Under the pieces are notes generated by a model. It was not told the origin of the DNA and made no database searches. It worked only from the letters and a program-made list of their open reading frames with translations. A stretch of 64,000 nt of DNA, taken from assembly GCF_037975245.1 (NCBI RefSeq), contig NC_092576.1, positions 34,326,611-34,390,610 on the forward strand, written 5' to 3'. How positions within the stretch are numbered: position 1 is the stretch's first letter; the number at the start of each line of letters is the position of its first letter. Origin of the DNA: Apostichopus japonicus (lineage: Eukaryota > Echinodermata > Holothuroidea > Aspidochirotida > Stichopodidae). Both the position numbers and the translations under genes were made by a program. Of this stretch, positions 23,085 through 35,200 are shown piece by piece.

Positions 23085-26000
23085 AGGAATGGATTACATT
23101 ACCCAATTTATGCTATACTGAAAGGCAAAATTGGTCACATTTGGCAGACTTATATAAGACCATATTTAAAATCCGGATACTGTAAGCAGTAATATAAATC
23201 TGTTTAAACACTAACGTAAAGCCAGTACTAAGAGGGCATGTCCTGGGATAAATAGACGTGTGATAACCATATTTATTGATGGGTATCGTTATGTTTTGTC
23301 TCAGATAATAACATCAGAGATGATTGAAACTGATAACGGAATGAACAATATCGTTACTTAAACACAATTATGTAAGGATTCATTAATAATAACATCAGCA
23401 TGACTTTGTTTTTAAAAATTTAATAAACATAAACACAAGACTGCCGTATAATTCGACTGATCTATTCAATTTCCTTTTGGATATGCATATTTTACAATGT
23501 GTAAATATGTGATGCTCTCTATAACAGCTTTGTATAATTCAAAAAGCTCAAATATTTAAATGACAAATGAGAAATCGTACATTAGACTAGTGTTATTTGA
23601 ATGTTAATTGCTCTCAACTAGAGAAGTTAACAAGAAAGGCACAATGGCATAATAAAGTTAAAGTAAAACTATGTACATATCAAGTTGTCTGTTATGGAGT
23701 AGAGGTGTAACGTTTAATCATTAACTAGAGAATTCAGGTAGCTTTAATCCCATCGAGTTGCTTTGACTTTTACACGAAGTGTAAATACATATCGCAAAAC
23801 ATTTTTGAGAAAGACTGATCGAATTTATTACATTGTCAAGTAGGGGTGATCTTTCTGCTTTAAGTAAGTAAACCTGAAAATCTATACCTCTACAACTCCT
23901 CCAGACTATATTAAATATGAACTTCTTTCATTAATTTAATTACAAAATAGTTCTATTATTTTTCTTCGAAAAACATTCCATCCCGCGATGTAGATTCAAA
24001 TATGTTGAAAATATGGTACACAGTCATGTTGCCTACTTTAACATTTTGTTAACAAAAACAGAGACTTACATCACAAATATAATAATTAATGTCAATAATT
24101 CACACTGAGTGTTGTTCAACAAAGGAAAACATAATACGGAACTGTATTTACTTCAAACTTTAACTCTCGTCAATTCTGTCAAATGATATAATCAGAGTAC
24201 TCACTTAAGAATTAGTAATTACAAGTATTTTGGTCATAAGGATGTCTATGCTAATTTCAATAATAGTTATCTGAAAAATATAATTTCAGTTCAATTCAAA
24301 ATACCACATGAGTTTTACATATAAGTAAATGCTGCATAGTAAGGGACGTAAAAGTCTGTAGACAAACAGGGTTGCATTTTTATCGTTTAGTTACCATTAA
24401 CAATTTACACTATGGAAGGAAAACAAATAGAAATTTATAGTATGGAAACACAAAATTAATATAAATTGTTTATACAATAATGTTAAAATTTGTCATGATT
24501 GAGCGTATCCAAGTCTCTCCACGGGTTAGCTATTTGCCTTGTTAGACTTACTGATGGAAGAACAAAAGCCATATCAGATTAAATTCCAGGCCAAAGTTTC
24601 CTTCGAATGATGCGAACCAGGACCAAGACAACCTCACCTGGAAAGAAATGCAAGATGCAATCTATATGTGATATACAAAAACATGAAGAACGTTGAACTG
24701 GAAGTTAACTTTTGAATATTTTTTTCTCAAAATGATCCCAACATTCCATCGGCAGTTTGGCGAATGGTCCAGAGACGTGGGGGGGGGGGGAGGTCCACAA
24801 AATCTGTCGTGAACAATTCATAATCCTTCTTCCTCACACACACGTATACACCTTTACTGCGCAGAACATTGGAACAAGCTAAAAGTCAATGTTCACACAT
24901 ACCTGCTACAGCAAGGACGACTCCAATATCGAGTAATATAAGTAACGTGGAAAGGGTTGCTTGATATTGAACGGGCAGATGAACTGCTGCTACCAAGATA
25001 TTGAGGAATATTGCAGTGAGCGAAAACAGCTGTGAAGGACAAACATTTTATTAAATATTCATACTCGTCTTTGCTAAAATATTAAGTAACTACTCGTTAA
25101 CAATACTTCGGAATATTATCATATTTGACTATAATTTTAATATTACAAATAGCTTGTATTTATTGCCTGTGCCCAACTACCACTTCCCAAATAACTTTAA
25201 GGTAAAAAGGCTTCTTCATATCAAGTAAAAAAGGAGCGATTAACAATAATTATGTTTTGGTATGATATGTTTTAAAATGAGCAAGAATAAAAAAAAACAT
25301 AATTTTGATATATAATGTATATGCAATTTTACCTGAAGATGTTGTTCAAATCGACTTTTCATAGGAGAGAACTTCACATGAAGAGCCAAGAACAGAACCG
25401 ATGTACCGATGGTGAATAGTTTCGTCAAAGCGTCTCCCCAACCAAGAAGTGTAATGAACATCGTCTGTCCAACCTTCCTACCCATCTCCAAAATCTCCCA
25501 GAACCAAAATTTATCCTTGTAATTTTCACAAAGAAAATTCAAACAGGAGGGAATGTTTTGACGATGCTTCTGACTGCTATTAATCAGGGGGGTTTCTTCA
25601 TTCAAATTTGAGCTGTTAATACCCTTAGCCTTTTCCGTGGATGGCTTCCGACAATGTTTGCGGAGCAGGATCAAAAGGAAGAAAGGGAAGGCTATTACAT
25701 ACAGAGCGGTGGCAATGTAGGCTTCAGCTTGGTATTGAGCAATGCTTCCACAATTAATATCATAGTCAGCTCGAAGGAGTGAAATTGTAATGTTACCTTC
25801 TTGGTCTACACGATAGATGTCGCACGAACCGGGATAGATCTCAAAAATAGCATCACAAGTTGGTTGGTACGTTACAAAGAGGACGAGAAGTACGTAAGTA
25901 TGTAACTTGGATTTGATCTTCTTCAGTTTCGTCATAATTTCTGCACTTTCATCTGTACTGAAAAACTTAAAGTATATTTTGAAAACTTGATATATCACAG

Positions 26001-28440
26001 CGGAAACTACAATAATTGCTATTGGAAGGAGCACGGCAATTTTGAATCGAGTGATTGGATCAAATAACAACCGAGTGCTGAGGCACTGAGGTCGGACAGT
26101 AACCTTCAATACACTGAGGGCGATAAATGAAATGGATTCTCCTACGTAGCGTAGTGGTCCACCCCAACTAACAATGTGGATGCTCTCGTAAAGTTCTCCA
26201 ACCACCTGATAAAAGCCAAGGAAAATTTTCATACGTGAAGAAAGTTTGTCCACGAACAATCTGCTGTCTGATTCCCTCTCTTTCGTATTTTGCCAGATGA
26301 CTAAGATGATAATCAAGAGGCACAGCGAGAGAGTTAATATCATCTCAAAAATAACCAACCATTTTGATTGACAGGGAAAGCAATATTGCAAAACAGAGTA
26401 ATATGTATTTTGACATTTACTGCAAAGCCATCCTCTGTATCCTTTTCGGCAATTACCATTGATTTTATTCGGTGTATAACTGTAGTTGTTTTCGCAGCTT
26501 TCGGGTCTCGGACACTTGAAGGCTCTGGGCATTTTGTAGATGTACTTAGTCGTCGATAGATCATAACTATCATTCAGTGTGAGAAGATTTTTGACGAGGC
26601 TAGAGTAGAGTGAAACGTTCATACCAGTAAAAGACCAATTCCAATAGTAACCGGGTAACAGACTTTTAAAGTCATTAGAACAGTTCAAGCCTGTGTGTAA
26701 GCAGAACGTGCATAATCCAAATCGGTCGATGCGGGTATAATTCCTTTTACAGAAACAAGCTCTGAAACCAGCATGCCTAGTATGATCTGTTCCTTCTGGA
26801 CACGTTTTACAGTCCAATGCAGAAGAACCATTACCCTGTAAGACATAATTACCGCTGCTACAATGTTTACACTCCTCGCTTCCAATCTCGTCCTGATAAA
26901 ATCCACCTGTTTAAGAGATTAATTACGACCTGTTTCATATAGGTTTGCACACAGTTTACAGCCACTTGGGTATTTACTTCAATAATGATCTTGAATTCGA
27001 TCGATGTAATCATCACCACATTATAATCTTCGTAATTTTCATGATCATCTTCCTCAATATCAACCCTCATTCGAGGCTGCTGTCAAAATCTACTCACCCC
27101 TTGGACAGGTCATACATTCCCCGAAACCATTTCCATAATGACCTGGCTTGCAAGGACTACATGTGACATTTTTAGACTTTTTCTCACAAAGAAACCCTAG
27201 CTTTTTGAAAAATGTAGCCAGGATAGCCGAATTTCTTTTAAACGTCATCTTTGGTACAAACTCGTTATGAACACAGACTCTACAAAGTAAACAAAAATGA
27301 TGGCATTAATATGATTCGAAAGTATCTGTAATACTGTGCAGGTGTTCTGAATACATCGATAAAACATAGAATAACATTTGATGTCACCATTGACCTAGAA
27401 TATCGCATAGGTAACAGATGGAAGAGTTGTGTATTTTCTACATGTCAATAACCACTTACCCTGATACATTTTTCCTGTACCATGGAAGATGTTCTAAATG
27501 AGCACAAGTCAAATACCTGTTCACAAAAATCAAATGATAACAATGATAATCTATCCTTGGTTGTGAGAACGTCGAAAAAACAGAAGTTTATCAAGATAGT
27601 TTAATTTGTAATATTTCTATCGTAAAATACACTGCCATCAAATTACATTGCGAGATATGAACAAGATGTTCGAGTTTGACGGAAATTGACTGACACTACG
27701 GAACCCTCTTTAATTAACAAGAAAACTATCGTCTTCAAATTACGTTCCGTCCTTGTGTAAACATAGTTGAGTTTACTTTCAATATGACGCAAAGTCCTGG
27801 TGCAACAGGTAATGATGTTTGCAAACATGCAACAGATTCCTTTATCGATTGCTGTCTATTAATATCTGTATAAAGACGATTTAATTACTTATTGTTTGAA
27901 AAATCTAGTAATTTTAATATTCAATTACAATATATGTTTCAAAAGTTGGTAGGCCGTGTCTGACGAGTACAATTTTCTTGTGTTTTTATTTATCTTTTCA
28001 TTTTTTAATGATACTTACATCGTTGCATTGCCAATACCACGTAGGGCTGGCCCTGTGATCTCTTCTATGTAGTTTTTGTACAGGTGACTGAAATATAACA
28101 ATGTTATAACAGGACAGAATAATTTAAAAAAACAAGACCATGTACCAAGAAATACAAAGTACTAGAAATTTTAATAAGGAAGTGCGGAACAAGTGTATAT
28201 GAGTAGATCACAATGTTTTATTGCGAGCGATGTTAAGTCATTTAAAACGAACATAGTATGTGTTTCCTGAACTGGTTGATTGAGATAGCATATTCATACC
28301 AGTTGATATCATATATCTGTGATAAAATGGAACAATGTTTGTATTTTGGTTTACGTACATTGACTTAACAGTCCCTCCTCCAAAAGAGTCATTTACCAGT
28401 TTCGTTAATCTGTTTTCAAATAGATATCTGCCGTTGGAGG
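23085..28440 (-). repeat. Right arm of the large inverted duplication
   Basis: Reverse complement of about 120-6160, including every exon of the receptor from 28427 inwards, most introns and about 1.5 kb of 3' flank. Weak similarity may extend to about 28500. The arm lacks the left-only insertion with the (TA)n tract. Confidence 0.85.
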
Positions 28441-28740
28441 AAAAAGATCGTCGGTTGTTATTGTTATTGGCATATTAAATGATGTAAAATCAAAAGCCAC
28501 ATCAACTGTTATTCAATATACAATATAATGTTGATTAAGTTGCTGCATTAATTCGATACTTACATAGCAGTATTTTAGTATGGCTACTCAGTAGACAACT
28601 TACAACAAAAATCTAAATTTTATAAAATTAAATATAAAAGTGTAACATTCTAAAGTTAAGTTTGCTCTCACTATGGCAGTTATTTTTGAAAACAATTGTC
28701 ATAGATTGTCTTCAATTAGTTTAGCATTATATTATTAGTA

Positions 28741-28812
<72 letters not shown>

Positions 28813-29259
28813 TACCATATCGACCACGTGTTTAAAGTTAAATAAACAGTTAAATCAAAAGGGTTTTTGTAAATGCGCAGTTAAATGTTCATTGATCTTT
28901 TTTTGAATAGGAACGGTAAAAATAACGTAAGCTAACTTATGTTACGAAACCAGGAAATACTGACATAAATTTTGAACAAACTTTTACCAGTAACACATGT
29001 GTGTGTTTTTAGCTACAACCGACACTTTCAGTTTTCAGTGCAAATGTGCATTACTCAGATGCTTTCAAGTAAAAAATAAAGAGCTGTCATAAGTTATTTT
29101 TTATACAATATCATGTCCTTGTAAAGGTTATAAATCAGCAAAACAGAGTAATCCTGAAAATATATCAACTATTATTATTATTTTACTTACATAAACTGAG
29201 CACCTGTGTTATTGAACGTATTTCCTTTAATAATCCGAATAAAGTTGTTGTTAAGGAAG
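24579..29259 (-). CDS. LRR plus GCC2/GCC3-like cysteine-rich multipass membrane receptor, right copy, 5' partial
   Basis: Eight exons on the - strand: 29259-29191, 28427-28365, 28087-28019, 27516-27460, 27279-27098, 26906-25333, 25029-24903 and 24637-24579. Splice sites and phases match the left copy, and the frame is open for 732 residues to TAA (24579-24581). The first three exons each encode one LRR (FLNNNFIRII, YLFENRLTKL, YKNYIEEI). LTCAHLEHLP caps them. CSPCKPG and CMTCPRG repeats follow, and then about eight to nine membrane segments. It is six bases shorter than the left copy in the main exon, from a difference in a cytoplasmic or loop region after LLILLRKHCRK. The main exon starts at 26906. 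The extra LRR exon at 29191-29259 probably has its left counterpart outside the window. No start codon or signal peptide was found, so upstream exons are missing or far away. Confidence 0.87.
28743..28810. repeat. (TA)n microsatellite within a perfect palindrome
   Basis: About 34 TA units flanked by GTATGAT and ATCATAC, so the whole block is self-complementary and can extrude as a cruciform. It lies in an intron of the right receptor copy, between the 28427 and 29191 exons, at a different position from the left (TA)n tract. Confidence 0.95.
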
Positions 29260-29380
29260 CTATACAACGACAGAAAGGAGAAATAAGAAAATTAAACTAA
29301 TTATTACATAAAAGTACTGTATTTTTGCTTTAATTAACCCTCCCGCCTACGTAATTATGTCATATTCATTACCCCACTGT

Positions 29381-29400
29381 CACACACACACACACACACA
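29381..29400. repeat. (CA)10 microsatellite
   Basis: Ten uninterrupted CA dinucleotides. Confidence 0.95.
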
Positions 29401-30046
29401 CGCATACAGGCGTAAGGTGGTTTACGGGGACTCAACCTTTTGGCTATCATTATGGGGACCGTTAGTTACAATGATCACAGAGGCTTCAAACTTTGAATTT
29501 GTAATGACCTTTCCATCCAAAATTAAGTTAGGGATTATTTATGTTTTTATTTACTTTTGTTATAGTGTTACTATACAAGACATTCCACATTACTTGTGGG
29601 GACTCACTACTGACTTAACACACACTGAATTGGTTTATGGGGACCTCACTGGAAGTTTGTTATTTCAATCATAATCAATGTAGCATGCTTCTGTTCCATT
29701 GTCAGTATATCATGGGGAAGGGGAAGGGGGGGGTGATAAGGGAAAAATTACTTCACACATGACAAGTGAGTTGGCCACAGACTTGTTTGAAACTGGTATC
29801 AGCTGGATATCATTTGAGAAGCACTACTTCTAACTGTTCATGATCGAAGTGTGCTTTATCCATTCCTGGGATGCCGAAGGGGGTATGATGGGGAAAACAG
29901 TGTGTTACTTCAAATAATGATCGTTAGGGACACATTATAGTTTTTGCAGAAAGGTTGATATCGAAAAATGAAAAAAAAAAAACTTCAAGCCACATAATTT
30001 CAATCATTACCAATGTAATTATATTCCATAGTGTTATTGGTAGTAA

Positions 30047-30092
30047 TTTCTGGGGTGGAGGAAGGGGGGGGGGGAGTGGAGGAGGAGGAGGC
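30047..30092 (+). repeat. G-rich G-quadruplex-capable tract
   Basis: GGGGTGGAGG, a run of twelve or so G, then GGA triplets. Four or more G-runs within about 45 bp satisfy a quadruplex pattern on the + strand. It is not part of the satellite array. Confidence 0.6.
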
Positions 30093-31389
30093 ATAATGAT
30101 TGAACAAGATATCTGGCATTTCACAATTGTCATGGAAGGATGCCATATATTGGTTTGTTGCATATGGAACTTATTTCCTGATACATCCCTCAAATTTTAA
30201 TTCCATGCAATTTTGAAAGAATGCAATGGTAAATATAGGATAACAATACTGGCCAACTTTTTAAAGCCTTAAGTGGGCACCTTTGTCCTCTCCCACACAG
30301 GAAACATTTAATTGAACTGTTTACCTAAATAACAGTTCAAAACCAAGCTGCTGTTCAAACACTCCATGTTGGTTGGCATCACCACTTGACTCAATTTGAT
30401 TCAAAATAGGGGGATAATTTCAGCATAAGGTGAAGGTGGGGAACCAGGGGGGAGGGGGGTAATCCACCTTCCTCCTTGGAAAAAACACAGCCAAAACAAC
30501 ACCCTTCGTGCCCTGTAAAATAGTAGCACAAAAAAAACCCAAAGAAGAACTTTTATACAACTGTGTGGAAACATAGAGAGGATATTACAGATATTGTAGA
30601 GGAAGTAGAGTAGAGTAGAATTTTATTCAATTCTTGTCATATGTTGCATCCTACATTGCAACAGATTTGTCCATACATATGGAACTGTTTCAAGACAAAT
30701 ATCAACAGTACATCACTTTATCTTTAAAAAAGTATAATTTTCACTGGTATAATATGGTATGGTATATATTATATTTCATCATAGCTAATCTTCCTGTCAC
30801 ATTGACAAAGCATGATGTTCACAAATGTTTTGTAAATTTTCTAATTATGCCTTTCTCTTGCATCATAATATATTCTTTAGTATTAAAACTCCTCAAACAC
30901 ATACCATCTCAGTTTAATAAATAACTCATCAATATAATATCAAGATCAATGCATGGTGATATAATACAATGTGCTCAATGGTCTCCAAAATGTATGATAA
31001 TCAAAGAACTGAACACAAGAAACAAAGATTCTCTGAAATGAATATTGTGCATAGAGCTGAACTTCACCAATCAGTATGATCTGTTGCTATAGTGCTGACA
31101 TATCCACTATGCAAGAATTGTTTGCTTGAAACCAACCCAGCTGACAAAATCCAAGAACATGTTTATTGCATATCCGGAGGTCCCAACACAACATTATATA
31201 ATATGGAATCAAGCAGCCTTGATATACCAACTTGAGCATTTATATGATAGTACTGTGCCAGCCAGCCAGCCCTTGTCTGTAAGAGAGCAGAAAAACAATA
31301 TCTATGTGAGAATATGATAAAATATTTGACAAAGAATAGGGGAAAAGGTTAAAAGGTAGTGTACTTTCCAAGGCATGCCAAACTTTATA

Positions 31390-31660
31390 GATCTAGCATA
31401 TGCAACAGCATATAGCTTAATTGGGTGGTCAAGTCACCTTATCCCCCATTTCCAATCAACAAGTGGAATGACATCAAAGCATTAAATAGACATAACATTG
31501 GAATATTAGGCCATTATGAAATGTCAAACCCTGAATAAAGTACTCAAAGTATGAAGTACCTGATTCCCCATGGGCCCATTCCACCTGCCCCATGCAATGA
31601 ACTTCAAAACAGTGTACAATCTGTAGTTTCAAAGACATATCAAACTACAGAAATGTAGCA
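31390..31660 (-). repeat. Diverged inverted partial copy of the satellite unit at the array border
   Basis: The sequence aligns to the reverse complement of the 802-bp unit from its TGCAACAGCATAT block to the CTTTACGTAGCA block. Shared pieces in order are GCAACAGCATAT, TTCCAATCA, AGTGGAATGACATCAAA, ATATTAGG, GTACCTGATTCC, CATGCAATGA, GTGTACAA and GACATATCAAACT. It is much more diverged than any unit in the array, so it is an old copy in the opposite orientation. Confidence 0.72.
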
Positions 31661-32207
31661 TTTGCTACATAAAATGGTCTAAATAGGGCTCCTATGTCAC
31701 TTTCCCAACCATCTCCAGCACGACAGTGTACAAAAGTCATACAATCTGATATATTATAGAGAAAATAGGGATGTACACTGTTATGGCTTTCTCCTATTGT
31801 TCGAGAAAGAATTTTTTTTACCATTTCCAACAGCATAGATTAAGGTGATGTATATTAAATGTAATGTAGAAGGTTTTTTTTTCAACTATTAGGGTCCCAA
31901 TGTGTGTGAGAATTTAATGAACAGTCTAATATTAATTTTTGACCATCTTATTTTCACCGTTTCAAAGTTTTGATGTCATTCCAAATTGGTGAACTGCTTA
32001 ATCTCAAATACATCAGTGTAGAAAATTACCTTGTCCAACATTTACAGGGTCCACCCATATGTGGAACCATCATGTGGGGCAGAAGTTGGGGGGGGGTTGC
32101 TGGAGGGGGAAACTGGGAAAGCAGCTATATGTAGGTTAGAGCTATCATTAGGATCAAATATTTCAAAGCATAGGATTTTATGTGTATTCATCTTTGTTGA
32201 ATGGGAT

Positions 32208-32234
32208 GGAGGGTCGGGGAGGGGTGGGGGGGGG
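32208..32234 (+). other. G-quadruplex motif, first of about 40 copies in the array
   Basis: GGAGGGTCGGGGAGGGGTGG followed by more G fits four or more G-runs of at least three with loops of one or two bases, which is a very strong quadruplex pattern. Nearly every unit has it about 240 bp before the next anchor, all on the + strand, with variants GTAGGGG, GTCGAGG or GGGGAGAGGGG. Confidence 0.75.
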
Positions 32235-35200
32235 TCCAATTGACTTGGCTGCCCTCTTGGTCGTCTATTTGCTTTTCTCCTTGCTACGTAAAGTTTGATA
32301 TGTCTTGAAAATTACAGTTTGAACACTATCACACTATCTAGCTCATTGCATGTGGCAAGTGGTGCGGGTTACTATGGAATCAGGTACCGTATACAGGGTC
32401 AGACCTCCATAACGTCCTAATATTGTGATATTATGTATAAATAATGTTTTGATGTCATTCCACTAATTGAGCGGAAATGAGGGGTGGGGATGATTGGAAA
32501 GCCCTAATCAGAATATATGCTGTTGCATGTGCTACATTCATACAATTTGATATAGTATAGAGAAAATAGGGATGTACACTGTTATGGCTTTTTCCTATTG
32601 TTTGAGAAAGATTTATTTACCATTTCCAACAGCATAGATTAAGGTGATGTATATTAAATGTAATGTCGAAGGTTTTTTTTCCAACTATTAGGGTCCCCAT
32701 AATGTGTGTGAGAATTTAATGAACAGTCTAATATTAATTTTTGACCATCTTATTTTCACCGTTTCAAAGATTTGATGTCATTCCAAATTGGTGAACTGCT
32801 TAATCTCAAATACATCAGTGTATAAAATTTCCTTGTCCAACTTTTACAGGCTCCACCCATATGTGGAACCATCATGTGGGGCAAAATGGGGAGGGGTGTT
32901 GCTGGAGGGGAAAACTGGGAAAGCAGCTATATGTATGTTCTAGGGCTATCATTAGGATCAAATATTTGAAAGCATAGGATTTTATGTGTATTCATCCTTG
33001 TTGAATCGGATGGAGGGTCGGGGAGGGGTGGGGGGGGGTCCAATTGACTTGGCTGCCCTCTTGGTCGTCTATTTGCTTTTCTCCTTGCTACGTAAAGTTT
33101 GATATGTCTTGAAAATTACAGTTTGAACACTATCACACTATCTAGCTCATTGCATGTGGCAAGTGGTGCGGGTTACTATGGAATCAGGTACCGTATACAG
33201 GGTCAGACCTCCATAACGTCCTAATATTGTGATATTATGTATAAATAATGTTTTGATGTCATTCCACTAATTGAGCGGAAATGAGGGGTGGGGATGATTG
33301 GAAAGCCCTAATCAGAATATATGCTGTTGCATGTGCTACATTCATACAATTTGATATAGTATAGAGAAAATAGGGATGTACACTGTTATGGCTTTTTCCT
33401 ATTGTTTGAGATTTTTTTTTTTCACCATTTCCAACAGCATAGATTAAGGTGATGTATATTAAATGTAAAGTAGAATGTTTTTGTTTTCTCAACTATTAGG
33501 GTCCCCATAATGTGTGTGAGAATTTAATGAACAGCTTAATATTAATTTTTGACCATCTTATTTCCACCTTTTCAAAGTTTCGATGTCATTCCAAATTGGT
33601 GAACTGCTTAATCTCAAATACATCAGTGTAGAAAATAACCTTGTCCAACATTTACAGGCTCCACCCATATGTGGAACCATCATGTGGGGCAAAAGGGGGG
33701 TGTTGCTGGAGGGGGAAACTGGGAAAGCAGCTATATGTAGGTTCAAGGGTTATCATTAGGTTCAAATATTTGAAAGCATAGGATTTTATGTGTATTCATC
33801 CTTGTTGAATGGGATGGAGGGTCGGGGAGGGGGAGGGGGGTCCAATTGACTTGGCTGCCCTCTTGGTCGTCTATTTGCTTTTCTCCCTGCTACGTAAAGT
33901 TTGATATGTCCTGAAAATTACAGTTTGTACACTATCACTCTATCTAGCTCATTGCATATGTCAAGTGGTGTGGGTTACTATGGAATCAGGTACCCTATAC
34001 AGGGTCAGACCTCCATAACGCCCTAATATTGTGATATTATGTATAAATAATGTTTTGATGTCATTCCACTAGTTGAGTTGGAATGAGGGGTGGGGATGAT
34101 TGGAAAGCCCTAATCAGAATATATGCTATTGCATGTGCTACATTCATACAATTTGATATATTAGAGAGAAAATAGGGATGTACACTGTTATGGCTTTCTC
34201 CTATTGTTTGAAAAAGATTTTTTTTACCATTTCCAACAGCATAGATTAAGGTGATGTATATTAAATGTAATGTCAAAGGTTTTTTTTTTTACTATTAGGG
34301 TCCCAATGTGTGTGAAAATTTAATGAACAGTCTAATATTAATTTTTGACCATTTTATTTCCACCGTTTCAAAGTTTTGTTGTCATTCCAAATTGATGAAC
34401 TGCTTAATCTCAAATACATCAGTGTAGAAAATAACCTTGTCCAACTTTTACAGGCTCCACCCATATGTGGAACCATCATGTGGGGCAAAAGGGGGGGGGT
34501 GTTGCTGGAGGGGGAAACTGGGAAAGCAGCTATATGTAGGTTCTAGGGCTATCATTAGGATCAAATATTTGAAAGCATAGGATTTTATGTGTATTCATCC
34601 TTGTTGAATGGGATGGAGGGTCGGGGAGGGGTGGGGGGACCCAAGTGACTTGCGTGCCCTCTTGGTCGTCTATTTGCTTTTCTACCTGCTACGTAAAGTT
34701 TGATATGTCCTGAAAATTACAGTTTGTACACTATCACTCTATTTAGATCATTGCATGTGGCAAGTGGTGTGGGTTACTATGGAATCAGGTACCGTATACA
34801 GGGTCAGACCTCCATAACGCCCTAATAATGTGATATTATGTATAAATAATGTTTTGATGTCATTCCACTAGTTGAGTGGGAATGAGGGGTGGGGATGATT
34901 GGAAAGCCCTAATCAGAATATATGCTATTGCATGTGCTACATTCATACAATTTGATATATTAGAGAGAAAATAGGGATGTACACTGATATGGCTATCTCC
35001 TATTGTTTGAGAATTTTTTTTTTCACCATTTGCAACAGCATAGATTAAGGTGATGTATATTAAAAGTAATGTCAAAGGTTTTTTTTTTCCAACTATTAGG
35101 GTCCCCATAATGTGTGTGAGAATTTAATGAACAATCTAATATTAGTTTTTGACCATCTTATTTCCACCTTTTCAAAGTTTCGATGTCATTCCAAATTGGT

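Larger units (their letters stand above)
29260..31389. other. Intergenic stretch, no gene supported
   Basis: It holds a (CA)10 run, G-rich patches near 29715-29735, 30047-30092 and 30445-30460, and AT-rich sequence. I searched the - strand for further LRR exons with the phase-2 pattern of the receptor gene and found none. The 105-codon frame at 29357-29674 starts in the CA repeat region and has no family features. Confidence 0.4.

Noticed and set aside
29357-29674. 105-codon + strand frame
   Set aside because: It begins over the CA repeat, has a low-complexity start and no family features.
30049-30200. Glycine-rich and proline-rich frames on both strands
   Set aside because: They come from a G-rich tract and are not protein-like elsewhere.
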